Origin: Terriglobia bacterium
Lineage (GTDB): Bacteria; Acidobacteriota; Terriglobia; JAIQFV01
Assembly: GCA_020072965.1 (NCBI GenBank)
Contig: JAIQFY010000005.1
Coordinates: 1-64,000, forward strand
DNA: 64,000 nucleotides
Direction: 5' to 3'
In this document: piece after piece, positions 8,366-19,257 of the stretch
How positions within the stretch are numbered: position 1 is the stretch's first letter
How the letters are laid out: each line of letters begins with the position of its first letter
Position numbers and translations under genes: made by a program
Notes under the pieces: model-generated
Told to the model about the DNA's origin: nothing
The model's input: only the letters and a program-made list of their open reading frames with translations
The model's database searches: none

Positions 8366-10147
8366 ATGATCGACAACAAGGCCATTGCGCGGATTTTTAA
8401 CGAGATTGCCGATCTCCTCGAAATCAAGGGAGATAACCCGTTCCGTATCCGTTCCTACCGGAACGCCGCGACCGTCATCGAGACCTTTGGGGAGAGCTTC
8501 GAGAAACTGGTCCGCGAAGGGACTGTGGATTTGCAGTCCATCTCCGGCATCGGCGAGGCCATCAGCGGAAAAATCAAGGAAATCGTCGAAACGGGTGACT
8601 GTAAGGCCCATCGCGATTTATTAAAAGAGATACCTCCGACGCTGCTTGAGATCATGCAACTGCAGGGAGTCGGTCCCAAGACCACCGCCATGCTCTGGAA
8701 GAAGATGGGAGTGACGACGGTTGAAGGGGTCGAGCAGCTGGCTGCCGCAGGAAAGTTGCGAGATCTGGCGGGCCTGGGTGAAAAGAGTGAACAAAAGATT
8801 CTGCAGTCAATCCAAAACCGCAAGAAAGTTTCGGGCAGGCACCTGCTGGGAGACGCGGAACAGACGGCCCATCAGATTCTCGATTATCTGCATGCTGGGC
8901 CGCCTGAAAAGAAGAAACGAGCGAAAACGGCTCGGCAGAAGACAACCTCTTTTCTCGCGGTCCCGGCGGGCTCTCTCCGCCGTGGACGAGAAACGATCGG
9001 CGATGTCGACATCCTGGTGGCCGGAAAGAACTGCGAGGCTATCATCGACCGGTTCACCCAATTTCCCGAAGTGGAATCGGTGCTGGCGCATGGGGACACC
9101 AAGGGGTCCGTTCAACTGAAAAGCGGATTGCAGATCGATTTGCGCGTTGTCGAGGAGAAGTCTTTCGGCGCGGCGCTGCAATACTTTACCGGATCCAAGG
9201 AGCACAGTGTCGCGTTGCGGTCTCGGGCGCAAAAGATGGGCTATACCATTAACGAGTACGGCTTATTCAAGGTTGACAAGAAGGGGGAGAAGGAAGAATG
9301 GTTGGCGGGGCGCACGGAGGAAGAAATTTATGAGCGGCTGAAGTTACAATTTATTCCTCCGGAACTCCGGGAAAACCGTGGGGAGATCGAGGCAGCCGAG
9401 AAACGGGAGTTGCCTGCATTGATCGAACTGAAAAACGTCCGGGGCGACCTGCACATGCACACCACCGAGACGGATGGCAAAGCCACGCTTCAAGAGATGG
9501 TGGAGGCGGCTCGATCCCGCGGTCTGGAGTATGTCGCCATTACCGATCATACGAAATCGACCCGCGTCGCAAACGGAATGGATGAAAAGAGGCTTGAAAG
9601 TCAGATTCAGACGATTGAAAAACTGAAACGCAAAACGACCGGCATCACTATTCTCAAAGGGACGGAGTGTGACATCCTGGCCGACGGGAAGCTTGACCTT
9701 TCCGATACTGTCCTCGAACAACTCGATCTTGTGGTGGTGTCCATCCACTCCCATTTCAATCAATCGCCCCAGGAAATTACAGACCGGCTGGAACGCGCCT
9801 TTTCCAATCCGCATGTGAAGATTTTTGCCCACCCGACCGGCCGGATGCTGTTTCACCGGCCCCCTTACGCAGTGGATGTAGAGAAGTTGTTTGCCCTCGC
9901 CAAAAAACATAAGGTCTGCCTCGAGTTGAACTCCCAGCCGGAGCGGCTGGATCTCAACGATGTCCACTTGCGTATGGCCCGGGACCAGGGGGTGCCCATC
10001 GTCATTTCCACGGATTCACACGACACGTCCCAACTGGATCATTTGAAATATGGCGTGCTGACTGCCCGGCGTGGCTGGCTGGAACCGCGCCACGTCGCCA
10101 ACACCCTGCCGGTCAAGCAGTTCCTCAAGGCGATCGCTCGGACCTAA
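8366..10147 (+). CDS. polX: DNA polymerase X family protein with C-terminal PHP domain
   Basis: A 593-residue bacterial family X DNA polymerase, used in base-excision repair gap filling, with a PHP metallo-hydrolase module. The helix-hairpin-helix region comes first ([30 protein letters not shown], then [13 protein letters not shown]). The nucleotidyltransferase palm has [17 protein letters not shown] near residues 203-218 with two metal-binding Asp, and the third Asp in LQIDLRVV near 255. The PHP domain begins near residue 360 with [12 protein letters not shown] and continues with TDHTKS, SIHSHF and STDSHD metal ligands, predicting 3'-5' exonuclease or phosphoesterase activity. The frame is open 120 bp further upstream, but ATG 8366 gives the family N-terminus [11 protein letters not shown]. 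Confidence 0.93.
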   Translation: MIDNKAIARIFNEIADLLEIKGDNPFRIRSYRNAATVIETFGESFEKLVREGTVDLQSISGIGEAISGKIKEIVETGDCKAHRDLLKEIPPTLLEIMQLQGVGPKTTAMLWKKMGVTTVEGVEQLAAAGKLRDLAGLGEKSEQKILQSIQNRKKVSGRHLLGDAEQTAHQILDYLHAGPPEKKKRAKTARQKTTSFLAVPAGSLRRGRETIGDVDILVAGKNCEAIIDRFTQFPEVESVLAHGDTKGSVQLKSGLQIDLRVVEEKSFGAALQYFTGSKEHSVALRSRAQKMGYTINEYGLFKVDKKGEKEEWLAGRTEEEIYERLKLQFIPPELRENRGEIEAAEKRELPALIELKNVRGDLHMHTTETDGKATLQEMVEAARSRGLEYVAITDHTKSTRVANGMDEKRLESQIQTIEKLKRKTTGITILKGTECDILADGKLDLSDTVLEQLDLVVVSIHSHFNQSPQEITDRLERAFSNPHVKIFAHPTGRMLFHRPPYAVDVEKLFALAKKHKVCLELNSQPERLDLNDVHLRMARDQGVPIVISTDSHDTSQLDHLKYGVLTARRGWLEPRHVANTLPVKQFLKAIART

Positions 10148-10360
10148 GATCCTGTGTTCTGCATCTCCGTCTTCAGAATCACCCGCAAAGGACGCAAAGT
10201 AGACGAAGACGAGGCAGGCCAAGATTGGATTTCTTTAGGCTGCGAAAATCAGAGCTCAGGCCGCGGTCGTGGTATTTTTGCTCATTGGGCCTTGATTCTT
10301 CCAGCTGACTGTTGATACGACTTCTGTAATCGAATCAGTGGGTAATTGCATCAAAGAAGT

Positions 10361-10789
10361 ATGCGTTCTCATGGTGTGACAGACACTCACTTTCACCATT
10401 GTCGACTCCTCGCGCTCCTGGCCGTCGCTAGTGTTCTGGTTTTCAATGGCCCTAGGGTTTTTCAGGCCCAGGAACCCGCCTCTCAGGAGACCCAGGTACA
10501 GGACGACACCTTTGACCCGGTCCAGGCGTACAATGATATGAAGATCGGGGATTTCTATTTCAAGAAGGGGCGCTACGACGCAGCAATTGCTCGGTACAGG
10601 GATGCGGCTCGACACAGACCAGGGTTTGCGGTTCCCTATTTGAGCATTGCCAAGGCATACGAAAAGAAGCACGAGCCGAAGGGTGCGATTGAGGCGTATG
10701 AGAAATATCTCGAGATATTGCCCAAGGGGAGTGACGCCCCGTACGCGAAAAAGCAGATTGAAAAGTTGAAGCAGGAAAAGGGAAGCTGA
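10361..10789 (+). CDS. Exported TPR protein
   Basis: A 142-residue protein with a signal peptide (hydrophobic LLALLAVASVLVFNG, cleavage likely after FQAQ) and then two tetratricopeptide repeats: DFYFKKGRYDAAIARYRDAAR and YLSIAKAYEKKHEPKGAIEAYEKY. It should be periplasmic or anchored to the outer membrane and act by protein binding, perhaps in envelope assembly. ATG 10361 is preferred over the TTG five codons upstream. The 213-bp gap before it (10148-10360) holds no gene; only an AAGGACGCAAAG-type motif common in bacterial intergenic DNA is seen there. Confidence 0.75.
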   Translation: MRSHGVTDTHFHHCRLLALLAVASVLVFNGPRVFQAQEPASQETQVQDDTFDPVQAYNDMKIGDFYFKKGRYDAAIARYRDAARHRPGFAVPYLSIAKAYEKKHEPKGAIEAYEKYLEILPKGSDAPYAKKQIEKLKQEKGS

Positions 10790-10793
10790 GGCG

Positions 10794-11120
10794 AGGTGTC
10801 AGGTGCCAGGTGTCGGGTGTCAGAAAGGAAGTTCTCAGTTGCCAGTTCTCAGTTGCCAGAGCAAGAAACCAGAATTCGGAAGTCAGAAGTCGGAGGTCAG
10901 ACTCCGGACAAGACAGGATGAGGGGGAAAGGGGCCGGGTGTCGGGGAAGCGAGTTGGAGTCCAAGGTCTGAGGATCCGAAATTCAATGCACCCTTCAATA
11001 TGGACCTTCGAAGTCGCCCCTCGGTATCTTCCTTCTTGGATTTGTCGCTCTTAACTGAGAACTGACAACTGAGAACTGACAACTTCTTTCCTGACACCCG
11101 ACACCTGACACCCGAAACCT
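10794..11120. repeat. 66-bp imperfect inverted repeat of 7-nt units (locus B)
   Basis: The left arm (10794-10859) and the right arm (11055-11120) are each 66 nt and reverse-complementary over most positions without gaps. Both consist of two blocks: GGTGTCA/GGTGTCG-type 7-mers and CAGTTCTCAGTTGCC-type 7-mers, in mirrored order. The 195 bp between them include GAAGTCAGAAGTCGGAGGTC-type units. The ribosome binding site and start of the downstream DUF296 gene follow 19 bp after the right arm. Confidence 0.8.
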
Positions 11121-11139
11121 TTCCATTAAGGCGAAACGA

Positions 11140-11559
11140 ATGAAATTTCAACTGACACAGCACGGATACATTCTCGTCCTCGTCCCGGGTGAAGAGGTGA
11201 TCACCTCGCTCACGCATTTCGCAGAGCAACAGAACATTCGTTCGGGTTCGATCATGGGCATTGGAGCGGTAGAGAACACCACGCTCGCCTACTATGATCT
11301 GGATCAGAAGAAGTATCTTCCGAAGGAATTTCCGGATCGGATGGAACTCGTCTCCCTCCAGGGAAACTATGCTTACCTGAATGGCAAACCATTTGCGCAC
11401 TGCCATATCGTGATTTCGGGGCGTGATTTTGTGGCTTACTCAGGCCATCTCATGAGGGCCACCATCTCGGCGACGGGAGAAATCTATATCAGTGTAACCT
11501 CCAATGAGATTGTGCGAGGCCCTGATGCATATACAGGACTCAATTTGATAAAGCTCTGA
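11140..11559 (+). CDS. PPC/DUF296 domain protein
   Basis: A 139-residue single PPC (plants and prokaryotes conserved, DUF296) domain. The family pattern is clear: GSIMGIGAVENTTLAYYD, then LVSLQGNYA and HCHIVISGRDF, then YSGHL. Bacterial members are small trimeric cytoplasmic proteins of unclear role; plant relatives are joined to AT-hook DNA-binding motifs, but no AT-hook is present here. The His pair in HCH may bind zinc. Its stop overlaps the start of the next gene (TGATG), so the two are translationally coupled. Confidence 0.85.
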   Translation: MKFQLTQHGYILVLVPGEEVITSLTHFAEQQNIRSGSIMGIGAVENTTLAYYDLDQKKYLPKEFPDRMELVSLQGNYAYLNGKPFAHCHIVISGRDFVAYSGHLMRATISATGEIYISVTSNEIVRGPDAYTGLNLIKL

Positions 11560-12383
11560 TGGGGATCAGTGAAATCCTGAAGACGATGAAAAAACAATTT
11601 AGAAGGACCCGACTCTTTCTCCTTTCAGGATTTCTAGCAATGCTCTGCGGGGCGATGGCTGGCTGGCCTCAATCGCCGGCCTTGCAGGGGGATGAGTTTG
11701 CGAACCCTGGACAGAAGATGCTGGAAGAGGCCATCGCCGCCCTGGGAGGCAATGCGTATCTTTCGGTCAGGGATATCACCATTAACGGCCGTGGTTATCA
11801 ACTCTTTCGCGAGTCGACTTCCGGGGCGGCGGTGTTTGTCGATTACATCAAGTATCCTGACCAGGAACGTCTGGAGATTGGGAAGAAGAAGGAAATTATC
11901 CTCGTTTACAACGGCGACCGGGGTTGGGAGATTGACTATCGCGCCGTCCGCGCGATGACCGCCAAAGAAATGGAGGGATATCACAGCACTCAGAAATACA
12001 GTATTGACCGGATCCTCCGGTTCGACCTGAAGGCCAAGAAATACCGGGCCTATTACGAAGGTACCGAGTATGCCCAGGCGACAAAGTATGACGTTATCAC
12101 GCTGGAGGACTCGAACCGGGAGAAAATGAGCCTCCTGCTCGACGCGTCAACTCACCTCCCGGTGGCGCTTCGCTATCGCCTCGTGGACCCCAAAACAAAA
12201 GGCGTCGATAAAATGGAGGTCTGGTACGGCAACTTTCGTTCCCTGCAGGGGATCCAGACGCCCTTCCATCGCGAGCGAATTCGCAACGGAGAGCGGATTT
12301 CTGAGACCTTTGTGAATGATGTGCAATACAACTCGGGATTACAAGATAGCCTTTTCACTGCCCGGGAAGGCAAGTCCAAATAG
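11559..12383 (+). CDS. LolA-like outer-membrane lipoprotein-sorting family protein, exported
   Basis: A 274-residue exported protein. The signal peptide follows a basic start (KKQFRRTRLFLLSGFLAMLCGAM in part) and ends near GWPQS. The mature part has the pattern of LolA-like beta-barrel lipoprotein-sorting proteins: FVDYIKYPDQERLEIG, then VYNGDRGWEI and ITLEDSNREKMSLLLDASTHLPVALRY, and MEVWYGNFRSLQGIQTPFH. It would sit in the periplasm and bind a lipid or lipoprotein acyl chains; this is inferred from fold. ATG 11559 overlaps the previous stop; ATG 11586 (MKKQFRRTR) is an equally good start for a signal peptide. Confidence 0.7.
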   Translation: MGISEILKTMKKQFRRTRLFLLSGFLAMLCGAMAGWPQSPALQGDEFANPGQKMLEEAIAALGGNAYLSVRDITINGRGYQLFRESTSGAAVFVDYIKYPDQERLEIGKKKEIILVYNGDRGWEIDYRAVRAMTAKEMEGYHSTQKYSIDRILRFDLKAKKYRAYYEGTEYAQATKYDVITLEDSNREKMSLLLDASTHLPVALRYRLVDPKTKGVDKMEVWYGNFRSLQGIQTPFHRERIRNGERISETFVNDVQYNSGLQDSLFTAREGKSK

Positions 12384-12428
12384 GGGCGGCTTTCCTCGAT
12401 ACTGGCAAAGGCCACTCTCCGGCGGGGT

Positions 12429-13091
12429 TCAGTACTTCTTCGGCTTCTCCTTGCTTGGAGACTCTTCCATTTGCAATTCGTTTGTGACCTCAAAAATGCC
12501 GGGGACACTGCGCGCCGCGGTATAAGCGAGTTGGCCGTCCATTTCACGGGCAACGATCCCCTTCAGCGTCACCCTGCCATTCTTGACAACTATGTGGATG
12601 GGCGGCACCGCCTGGATGGCATACTGCGTGAAGAGAGGCGAGTCGTAACTGAAAATGGCACGGTACACAGCAATCCGCAGTTTGTCATCATTAGAGGAAA
12701 GCGGGAGGACTTCGATTCGGTTGTCCACCGTCCGCACGCCCTCGATCTTCTTCACCCTCGCTTCCGAGTCTGATTTTGTGGTGGGTTTTACAGCCTCTCC
12801 GCGCAGGACGACTCTTCCGTCCGGCAGAACCTCTCCTTGCAGCCAGTCGAACACGCCGTAGTAGGGGAGCATCAGGAGCTGATGTCGCACCTCGTCGGCC
12901 AGAAGGACCTGTGAATGCGCTGAGAGTTTTTGAGGGGATGGCCCCCGACGTAACTGGGGCGTTTTTTCTTCCTTCTGTTCCTGCGGAGAGAGTGGGAAGA
13001 CTGCCTCGGCGACTCCCATCGTGCAGATGGATAAAGCAAGGAGGCCTGCTGCTAGAAGAGAAGGTAGTTGGATGGGTATTCGTTTCTGCAT
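12429..13091 (-). CDS. Exported BON-domain protein
   Basis: A 220-residue exported protein with two BON (OsmY/nodulation) domains. The start MQKRIPIQLPSLLAAGLLALS forms the signal peptide and is preceded by an AGGAAGTGAGGTG ribosome binding region; the frame is open 90 bp further upstream but lacks such a signal. BON 1 covers about residues 60-135 (GEVLPDGRVVLRGEAV, then VKKIEGVRTVDNRIEVLP) and BON 2 about 136-210 (IHIVVKNGRVTLKGIVA, then ARSVPGIFEVTNELQ). BON domains bind phospholipid or stabilise the envelope under stress. The end is charged (SPSKEKPKKY). It converges with the LolA-like gene. Confidence 0.83.
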   Translation of the reverse strand: MQKRIPIQLPSLLAAGLLALSICTMGVAEAVFPLSPQEQKEEKTPQLRRGPSPQKLSAHSQVLLADEVRHQLLMLPYYGVFDWLQGEVLPDGRVVLRGEAVKPTTKSDSEARVKKIEGVRTVDNRIEVLPLSSNDDKLRIAVYRAIFSYDSPLFTQYAIQAVPPIHIVVKNGRVTLKGIVAREMDGQLAYTAARSVPGIFEVTNELQMEESPSKEKPKKY

Positions 13092-13194
13092 GGTCAACAC
13101 CTCACTTCCTTTACGGGGACGCAAACGAAATGGGCGGCCTTTCGGTGAAGCATGCGTCCGTTCAGGTTGGGGACAAGACAATTCACTTATGCTG

Positions 13195-13785
13195 TCAGCG
13201 AAGTAGATCTTGCTTCACCCTTCGCCGTGAAGTCAAGAGCAGCAGGATCAGAGCACTCAACAGGAACATATAGGCCGGGTAAACCACGATTGAGAATCGC
13301 CATTGGTCAATGGCAAACAAGTTGAGAGTGTTGCCCAGAAGGAACAAGCTCCAAGCCAGCGAATCCTCTCCTCCAGGGTCGGAATAAGCCTTGAATAGGG
13401 TCGGGAGCGCCCCCAGAAAATCAATGCCGAGGTTGATGAGGAGAGCGATCAGCGGTGAACTAAAAGCCCACCACAAGAGCGCCCCCACGCCGGCGCCGAG
13501 CATGCATCCCCGGTCAAAACGGGTCCATCCTCCCACTCCATACCTAAAAGAAAGGATGGCGGTGATTAATGGGCCGAGAACATAACTCAACGCGACCCAG
13601 AGCGTGGGTCTCGCCCCTGAGGCGTAGTAACTCACGGCCAGCAGAGAGCCGACCACGGTCCAGATCCACCAGGTGGCCCGGTTTGGTTTTGTCCTCCCCC
13701 GAAGGGTGCTAAGGATGTAAGGGACGAAGGCGGCGAGTGAAAAGAGTCCCGCCACCCTCCCCGCAAGCACGCTGATGTCGAACAT
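13195..13785 (-). CDS. Multi-pass membrane protein, PQ-loop/SWEET-like
   Basis: A 196-residue integral membrane protein with about six or seven hydrophobic segments. The first segment reads VAGLFSLAAFVPYILSTLRG followed by TKPNRATWWIW, which resembles the PQ-loop arrangement of sugar- or amino-acid-transport SemiSWEETs, and a second related segment occurs at LINLGIDFLGALPTLFKAYSDP. Function is not established. The 207 bp upstream (13786-13992) contain no gene. Confidence 0.55.
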   Translation of the reverse strand: MFDISVLAGRVAGLFSLAAFVPYILSTLRGRTKPNRATWWIWTVVGSLLAVSYYASGARPTLWVALSYVLGPLITAILSFRYGVGGWTRFDRGCMLGAGVGALLWWAFSSPLIALLINLGIDFLGALPTLFKAYSDPGGEDSLAWSLFLLGNTLNLFAIDQWRFSIVVYPAYMFLLSALILLLLTSRRRVKQDLLR

Positions 13786-13992
13786 TCGAACCTGGCCTTG
13801 TGACTGAATTCGGTTTGCGGTCTTCGGAGGGGATTATAACTTGAATACAACAGTTTCCCGCCCCCACCAAAGGATGCGATTCTCCTGCCGCAGCGGGCGT
13901 TGCATCGAACGACGCCCCCGGGTTTTCCATGGATCCTCATTAGATCCGCTTAGGGTTCCGGCTTATCGGGGTACGGCCCTGGGGGGCGGCAC

Positions 13993-14036
13993 AAAAAAAG
14001 CCTCCTCTCATTCGCCTGGGCGAACGGGAGGAGGCT
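13993..14036 (-). terminator. Rho-independent terminator of groESL
   Basis: On the minus strand, 28 bp past the groEL stop, a GC-rich stem AGCCTCCTC/GAGGAGGCT with an inner pairing GTTCGCCC/GGGCGAA-type loop region is followed by seven T residues (the AAAAAAA run at 13993-13999 on the plus strand). This is a classical intrinsic terminator. Confidence 0.9.
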
Positions 14037-14063
14037 CTGTAATTTGGCTCCGAGGGCGCTAAA

Positions 14064-15785
<1,722 letters not shown>

Positions 15786-16103
15786 TTACTTGTTACCCTT
15801 GGCCGACTTCGCGGCGCCCTCGATCACGCCCAGGACTTCGTCCTCGCGCAGAATGAGGAATTCTTCATCTTCGATCTTGATTTCATTGCCGGAGTACTTG
15901 CCAAAGAGAATCCGGTCGCCCGCCTTGACGTCCAGCGGAACCTTCGTGCCATTTTCCAGAGTCTTGCCGTTGCCAACAGCAATAACTTCCCCCTGCTGTG
16001 GCTTCTCTTTCGCCGTGTCCGGAATGATGATTCCGCCCTTAACTACTTCACCCTCCTCGAAGCGCCTGACAATGATTCGGTCATGCAATGGTCGAACTTT
16101 CAT
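15786..16103 (-). CDS. groES: Co-chaperonin GroES
   Basis: A 105-residue heptameric lid of the GroEL cage. [16 protein letters not shown] is the usual start, the mobile loop is [18 protein letters not shown], and [19 protein letters not shown] is typical. ATG 16103 is chosen because AGGAG lies nine bases upstream; the ATG three codons earlier is less well placed. First gene of the groES-groEL operon, driven by the promoter and CIRCE site immediately upstream. Confidence 0.97.
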   Translation of the reverse strand: MKVRPLHDRIIVRRFEEGEVVKGGIIIPDTAKEKPQQGEVIAVGNGKTLENGTKVPLDVKAGDRILFGKYSGNEIKIEDEEFLILREDEVLGVIEGAAKSAKGNK

Positions 16104-16214
16104 GTGACGCAACTCCTTTCCTCGATGATTTCAACCTATTTTGAATTTGTGGTAATGTGATAGCCGCAACCCATCACAGTAAGTTGTTGTGAATGAAAAA
16201 CTTACCGCCAAGGA

Positions 16215-16241
16215 TTAGCACTCTATTGGAGTGAGCGCTAA
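16215..16241. promoter_or_regulatory. CIRCE operator (HrcA binding site)
   Basis: TTAGCACTC (16215-16223), nine spacer bases, then GAGCGCTAA (16233-16241). It matches the CIRCE consensus TTAGCACTC-N9-GAGTGCTAA with a single change in the second arm. It sits between the promoter and groES, so heat-shock regulation by HrcA is expected. hrcA itself is not in the window. Confidence 0.95.
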
Positions 16242-16242
16242 T

Positions 16243-16270
16243 ATAATAGGCTCTATTTAGAATTTGTCAA
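16243..16270 (-). promoter_or_regulatory. Sigma-70-type promoter of groESL
   Basis: On the minus strand TTGACA (16270-16265), 16 spacer bases, then TATTAT (16248-16243). The CIRCE element begins directly downstream and would cover the transcription start. Confidence 0.75.
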
Positions 16271-16283
16271 GGTGGAGGGTGCT

Positions 16284-16655
16284 TTATTGAGGATTTTTGT
16301 GCGAATTCGTCGGAACGGCCGGGAATTCGATGAATTCGGAGTGCTCCAACTGCTGGAGAAATCGTCCAATCCGGTCATAAACGGGTTCTGCGGTCTTCCC
16401 GAACATATTCATCATTTGCTCCCCTATGGAGCGGACATCCACCCTGCCATCGCAGGAAAGCCACACGAAACTGCCGAATTCGTCGAGTTTGACCCGGATG
16501 AGGGGGCGACGCAGCCGTGGTTGGAGTGTCCGGGCCAGGAATCCCTTGCGGAATTTGGGAATGAGAAGGGTGACCCGGCTATCCTGGCCCAATTCCCATT
16601 CCACCAGGCGACGTGGCTTAAGTTCGTAGAGATTCCTGGGCTCTTTAGGTTTCAT
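16284..16655 (-). CDS. PqqD family protein
   Basis: A 123-residue protein with a PqqD-type winged-helix RiPP-recognition fold: GSFVWLSCDGRVDVRSIGEQM and then VYDRIGRFLQQLEHSEFIEF match the PqqD core at residues 62-112. PqqD proteins present a leader peptide to a radical SAM enzyme during peptide modification, but no precursor peptide or radical SAM gene lies adjacent here; the only radical SAM gene is 40 kb away at 56214. The N-terminus is basic. The gene ends only 13 bp before the -35 box of the groESL promoter. Confidence 0.72.
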   Translation of the reverse strand: MKPKEPRNLYELKPRRLVEWELGQDSRVTLLIPKFRKGFLARTLQPRLRRPLIRVKLDEFGSFVWLSCDGRVDVRSIGEQMMNMFGKTAEPVYDRIGRFLQQLEHSEFIEFPAVPTNSHKNPQ

Positions 16656-16744
16656 TCACGCCAAGTTCAAAATTTAAGCGGGCCCGGAATCCCCGGTTTC
16701 GGGATTCGGACCCGCGAGGTAAACCCGTCACTCGTCCATGTTGT

Positions 16745-18757
16745 TTACATCATCGCGCTGGGAGGCGCCGGCTCATCGGGGCTCCCGGCATTCTTAATCG
16801 GGAAGAGGATCAGGGCAATCGCGATGATTGCGAAAACGAAAAGACTGGTGATGAAACTGGGGTTTGAGACAATCACCCATGTGGAGATATTTTTGAACGC
16901 CATCCAAGCAAAGACCAGGCCGATGAGAGCTTCACCGGCGATCAGCCCCGAAGCAATCAGAACGCCGTTATTTGAAGTCCGTGCATTCTGAGCCTCATTG
17001 AAGCCACGGCGTTTCGCAATCATCTCTACGATACCGCGGATAACACCACCCACAAAAATCGCAAAAGTCGTGCCGAGCGGCAAGTACATCCCCACACACA
17101 CCAGCATGGGGCTGCGCACCTGCACCAGGATGAAGCAGACCGCCATCAACATGCCGACGATGATCAGGGGCCAGGCCATGTTTCCTCCGACAATCCCGCG
17201 CGAGAGCAGCGCCATTAAACTGGCCTGTGGGGCCGGCAGCGCGCTCCCCCCAAAGCCGGTCCCTCCCCGGTTGATGTCGCCCACATGAAGGATGAGCAAG
17301 GGGTAATACATCACCGCTCCAGCCATTACGACTCCGACCAAGTCGCCGACCTGCATCTTCCAGGGAGTGCCGCCCAGAATGTGTCCCACCTTCAGGTCCT
17401 GCAACATCTCTCCGGCCACTGCGGCGGAGACGCAGACCACCCCCGCGACGCCAAGCACAGCCGCCACCCCCGTCTCGCCCTTCATCCCGAGGGCGACCAT
17501 GAGTAAGGCCGCTACCAGCAAGGTGCAGAGCGTCAGTCCACTGATGGGATTGTTGCTGGATCCAATCAGTCCGACCAGATAACCGGACACCGCGGCAAAG
17601 AAAAAACCCGCGATGACCATGACGATCGTGGCCACAAGGGCGGCCATGGTGTTGTCGCTGAAATGTCGATAGATGAAAAAGGTCAGGACAGCGGCGATCA
17701 GGACGATCGTCCCCACCCAGTTCAGGCCGATGTCTTTCTCCAGACGGTTTTCAGAAGCCTTGGCGGTGGCAGCTCGTTTGGCATCGGCGACGGAGCGCGA
17801 TAAGCCGGTGATCAGGCTTTTTCGCATCCGGTACAAGGTAAATCCCGCGCTTACGAGCATTCCGCCGATCGCAATCGGCCTCACAATGCTCTGCCAGATC
17901 GATGTCGAGATCGCGATCCAGTAATCACTCGAACTCATTCCGCTCGAAGACAGCGCGGGTTCGAACTGGGGACCCAGGAAATAGAGCAACAGGGGCACAA
18001 ACAGACCCCAGGCAAGAAGACCACCCGCGAAGTTCCACCCGGCGAGCTTCGGCCCAATGATGTAGCCTACGCCAATGTATGCCGGGCTCACAGCGGGTGT
18101 GGAGAGAACGGCGCCGCCGCTTCCCGTGATCGTAGCCCCACCCTTAAACCGGATGATCGATTTGCTGAAGGCCACGAACTTCACCCAGGCGGAGGCAAAA
18201 GCCGAAAGGGTACCCAGGGCTTGGATGGCCGCCCCCAGAATCATGGCCCCGAAAAGATATACCGCTCCCGTTCCGCCGGCACGCCCGGCCTTGTGAATTT
18301 CAGAGGCGGCCACCGATTCCGGAAACGGCAATTCCACATCTTCCACCATGACGCGACGCAACAGCGTCACGAACATGATGCCAATAATTCCACCGACAAT
18401 CATGATGGCAGTGGCTTCAAAATACCGCAGGGGTGTATCAAACCTGTTCCATACCCCGGCGATCAGGAAGGCAGGGATGGTAAAGATCGCGCCCGCGGCG
18501 ACGGACTCGCCGATGGAGCCCACGGTGCGCGCGATGTTTTCTTCGAGAATAGAGCCTTTCATGAGTTTCAAAAGCGCCATGCCGATCACAGCAGCCGGAT
18601 AAGTCGCCGCAATCGTCATGCCGGCCTTCAAACCGAGGTAGGCATTGGCCGCGCCCAGGATCACGCACATCACCAGTCCGATGAGCAGGGCCCGGGGGGT
18701 GAATTCCCTGAGGTCAGTTTGGGCGGGAACATAGGGTTTGAATTCTACGGATGTCAT
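16745..18757 (-). CDS. OPT family oligopeptide/metal transporter
   Basis: A 670-residue integral inner-membrane protein of the oligopeptide transporter (OPT) family, with about fourteen hydrophobic segments. Characteristic parts are FTPRALLIGLVMCVILGAAN followed by AYLGLKAGMTIAATYPAAV at the start, the GSIGESVAAGAIFTIPAF segment, GSSNNPISGLT and VGDLVGVVMAGAVMYYPL. Substrates in this family are short peptides or metal chelates, taken up with protons. It is transcribed away from an M20 dipeptidase, an appropriate partner for peptide use. Confidence 0.88.
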   Translation of the reverse strand: MTSVEFKPYVPAQTDLREFTPRALLIGLVMCVILGAANAYLGLKAGMTIAATYPAAVIGMALLKLMKGSILEENIARTVGSIGESVAAGAIFTIPAFLIAGVWNRFDTPLRYFEATAIMIVGGIIGIMFVTLLRRVMVEDVELPFPESVAASEIHKAGRAGGTGAVYLFGAMILGAAIQALGTLSAFASAWVKFVAFSKSIIRFKGGATITGSGGAVLSTPAVSPAYIGVGYIIGPKLAGWNFAGGLLAWGLFVPLLLYFLGPQFEPALSSSGMSSSDYWIAISTSIWQSIVRPIAIGGMLVSAGFTLYRMRKSLITGLSRSVADAKRAATAKASENRLEKDIGLNWVGTIVLIAAVLTFFIYRHFSDNTMAALVATIVMVIAGFFFAAVSGYLVGLIGSSNNPISGLTLCTLLVAALLMVALGMKGETGVAAVLGVAGVVCVSAAVAGEMLQDLKVGHILGGTPWKMQVGDLVGVVMAGAVMYYPLLILHVGDINRGGTGFGGSALPAPQASLMALLSRGIVGGNMAWPLIIVGMLMAVCFILVQVRSPMLVCVGMYLPLGTTFAIFVGGVIRGIVEMIAKRRGFNEAQNARTSNNGVLIASGLIAGEALIGLVFAWMAFKNISTWVIVSNPSFITSLFVFAIIAIALILFPIKNAGSPDEPAPPSAMM

Positions 18758-19257
18758 GAGTCCTCCAGGAACAATTTTGGGATTATTCAGGGTGTCTCAA
18801 ACTTCACCCTCCCCGGTGTGAAACAAAACCCTCTATCGATTCGTAAAATGATGAGAGCGGAAGGAAACAAGTCAGTGGAAGATGCATGAAAAAGCCAATC
18901 GATGCCGCTTGATGTGCGCAGAAACCGCAAGAATTGTGAGAGTGGGCGTCCGGAAGTCGCTGGGCCGATTGAAAACCATCCAATAAAATCAGGCATTTGA
19001 CGCGACTTCGAACGTCGGCAAACTATCATCGCGCGCGCACGAGTGTCAAGCGAAAAAGCCCCTTTGCCCTCAAGACTTCGTCGCGGGACGGGACTCTGGT
19101 GGAAAGAATCATGGTGCGTTCGCCGCCGGATTGTACTAAAATAAATCGCACAATTTGGACAAGGCAGAGTCGAGTCCGGCGGAGCGCCCTAATAAAACTT
19201 TTGAACTCTTTTTGCAGAAAACGTAAGGAAGATTTTTTTCCCCTAAGGAGGAAATTA
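18758..19257. other. Divergent intergenic region, OPT transporter / dipeptidase
   Basis: This 500-bp gap separates two divergent genes and should hold both promoters. No open frame here has a family match. A strong AAGGAGG ribosome binding site lies at its right end, eight to nine bases before the dipeptidase ATG. I could not single out convincing promoter boxes. Confidence 0.5.
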
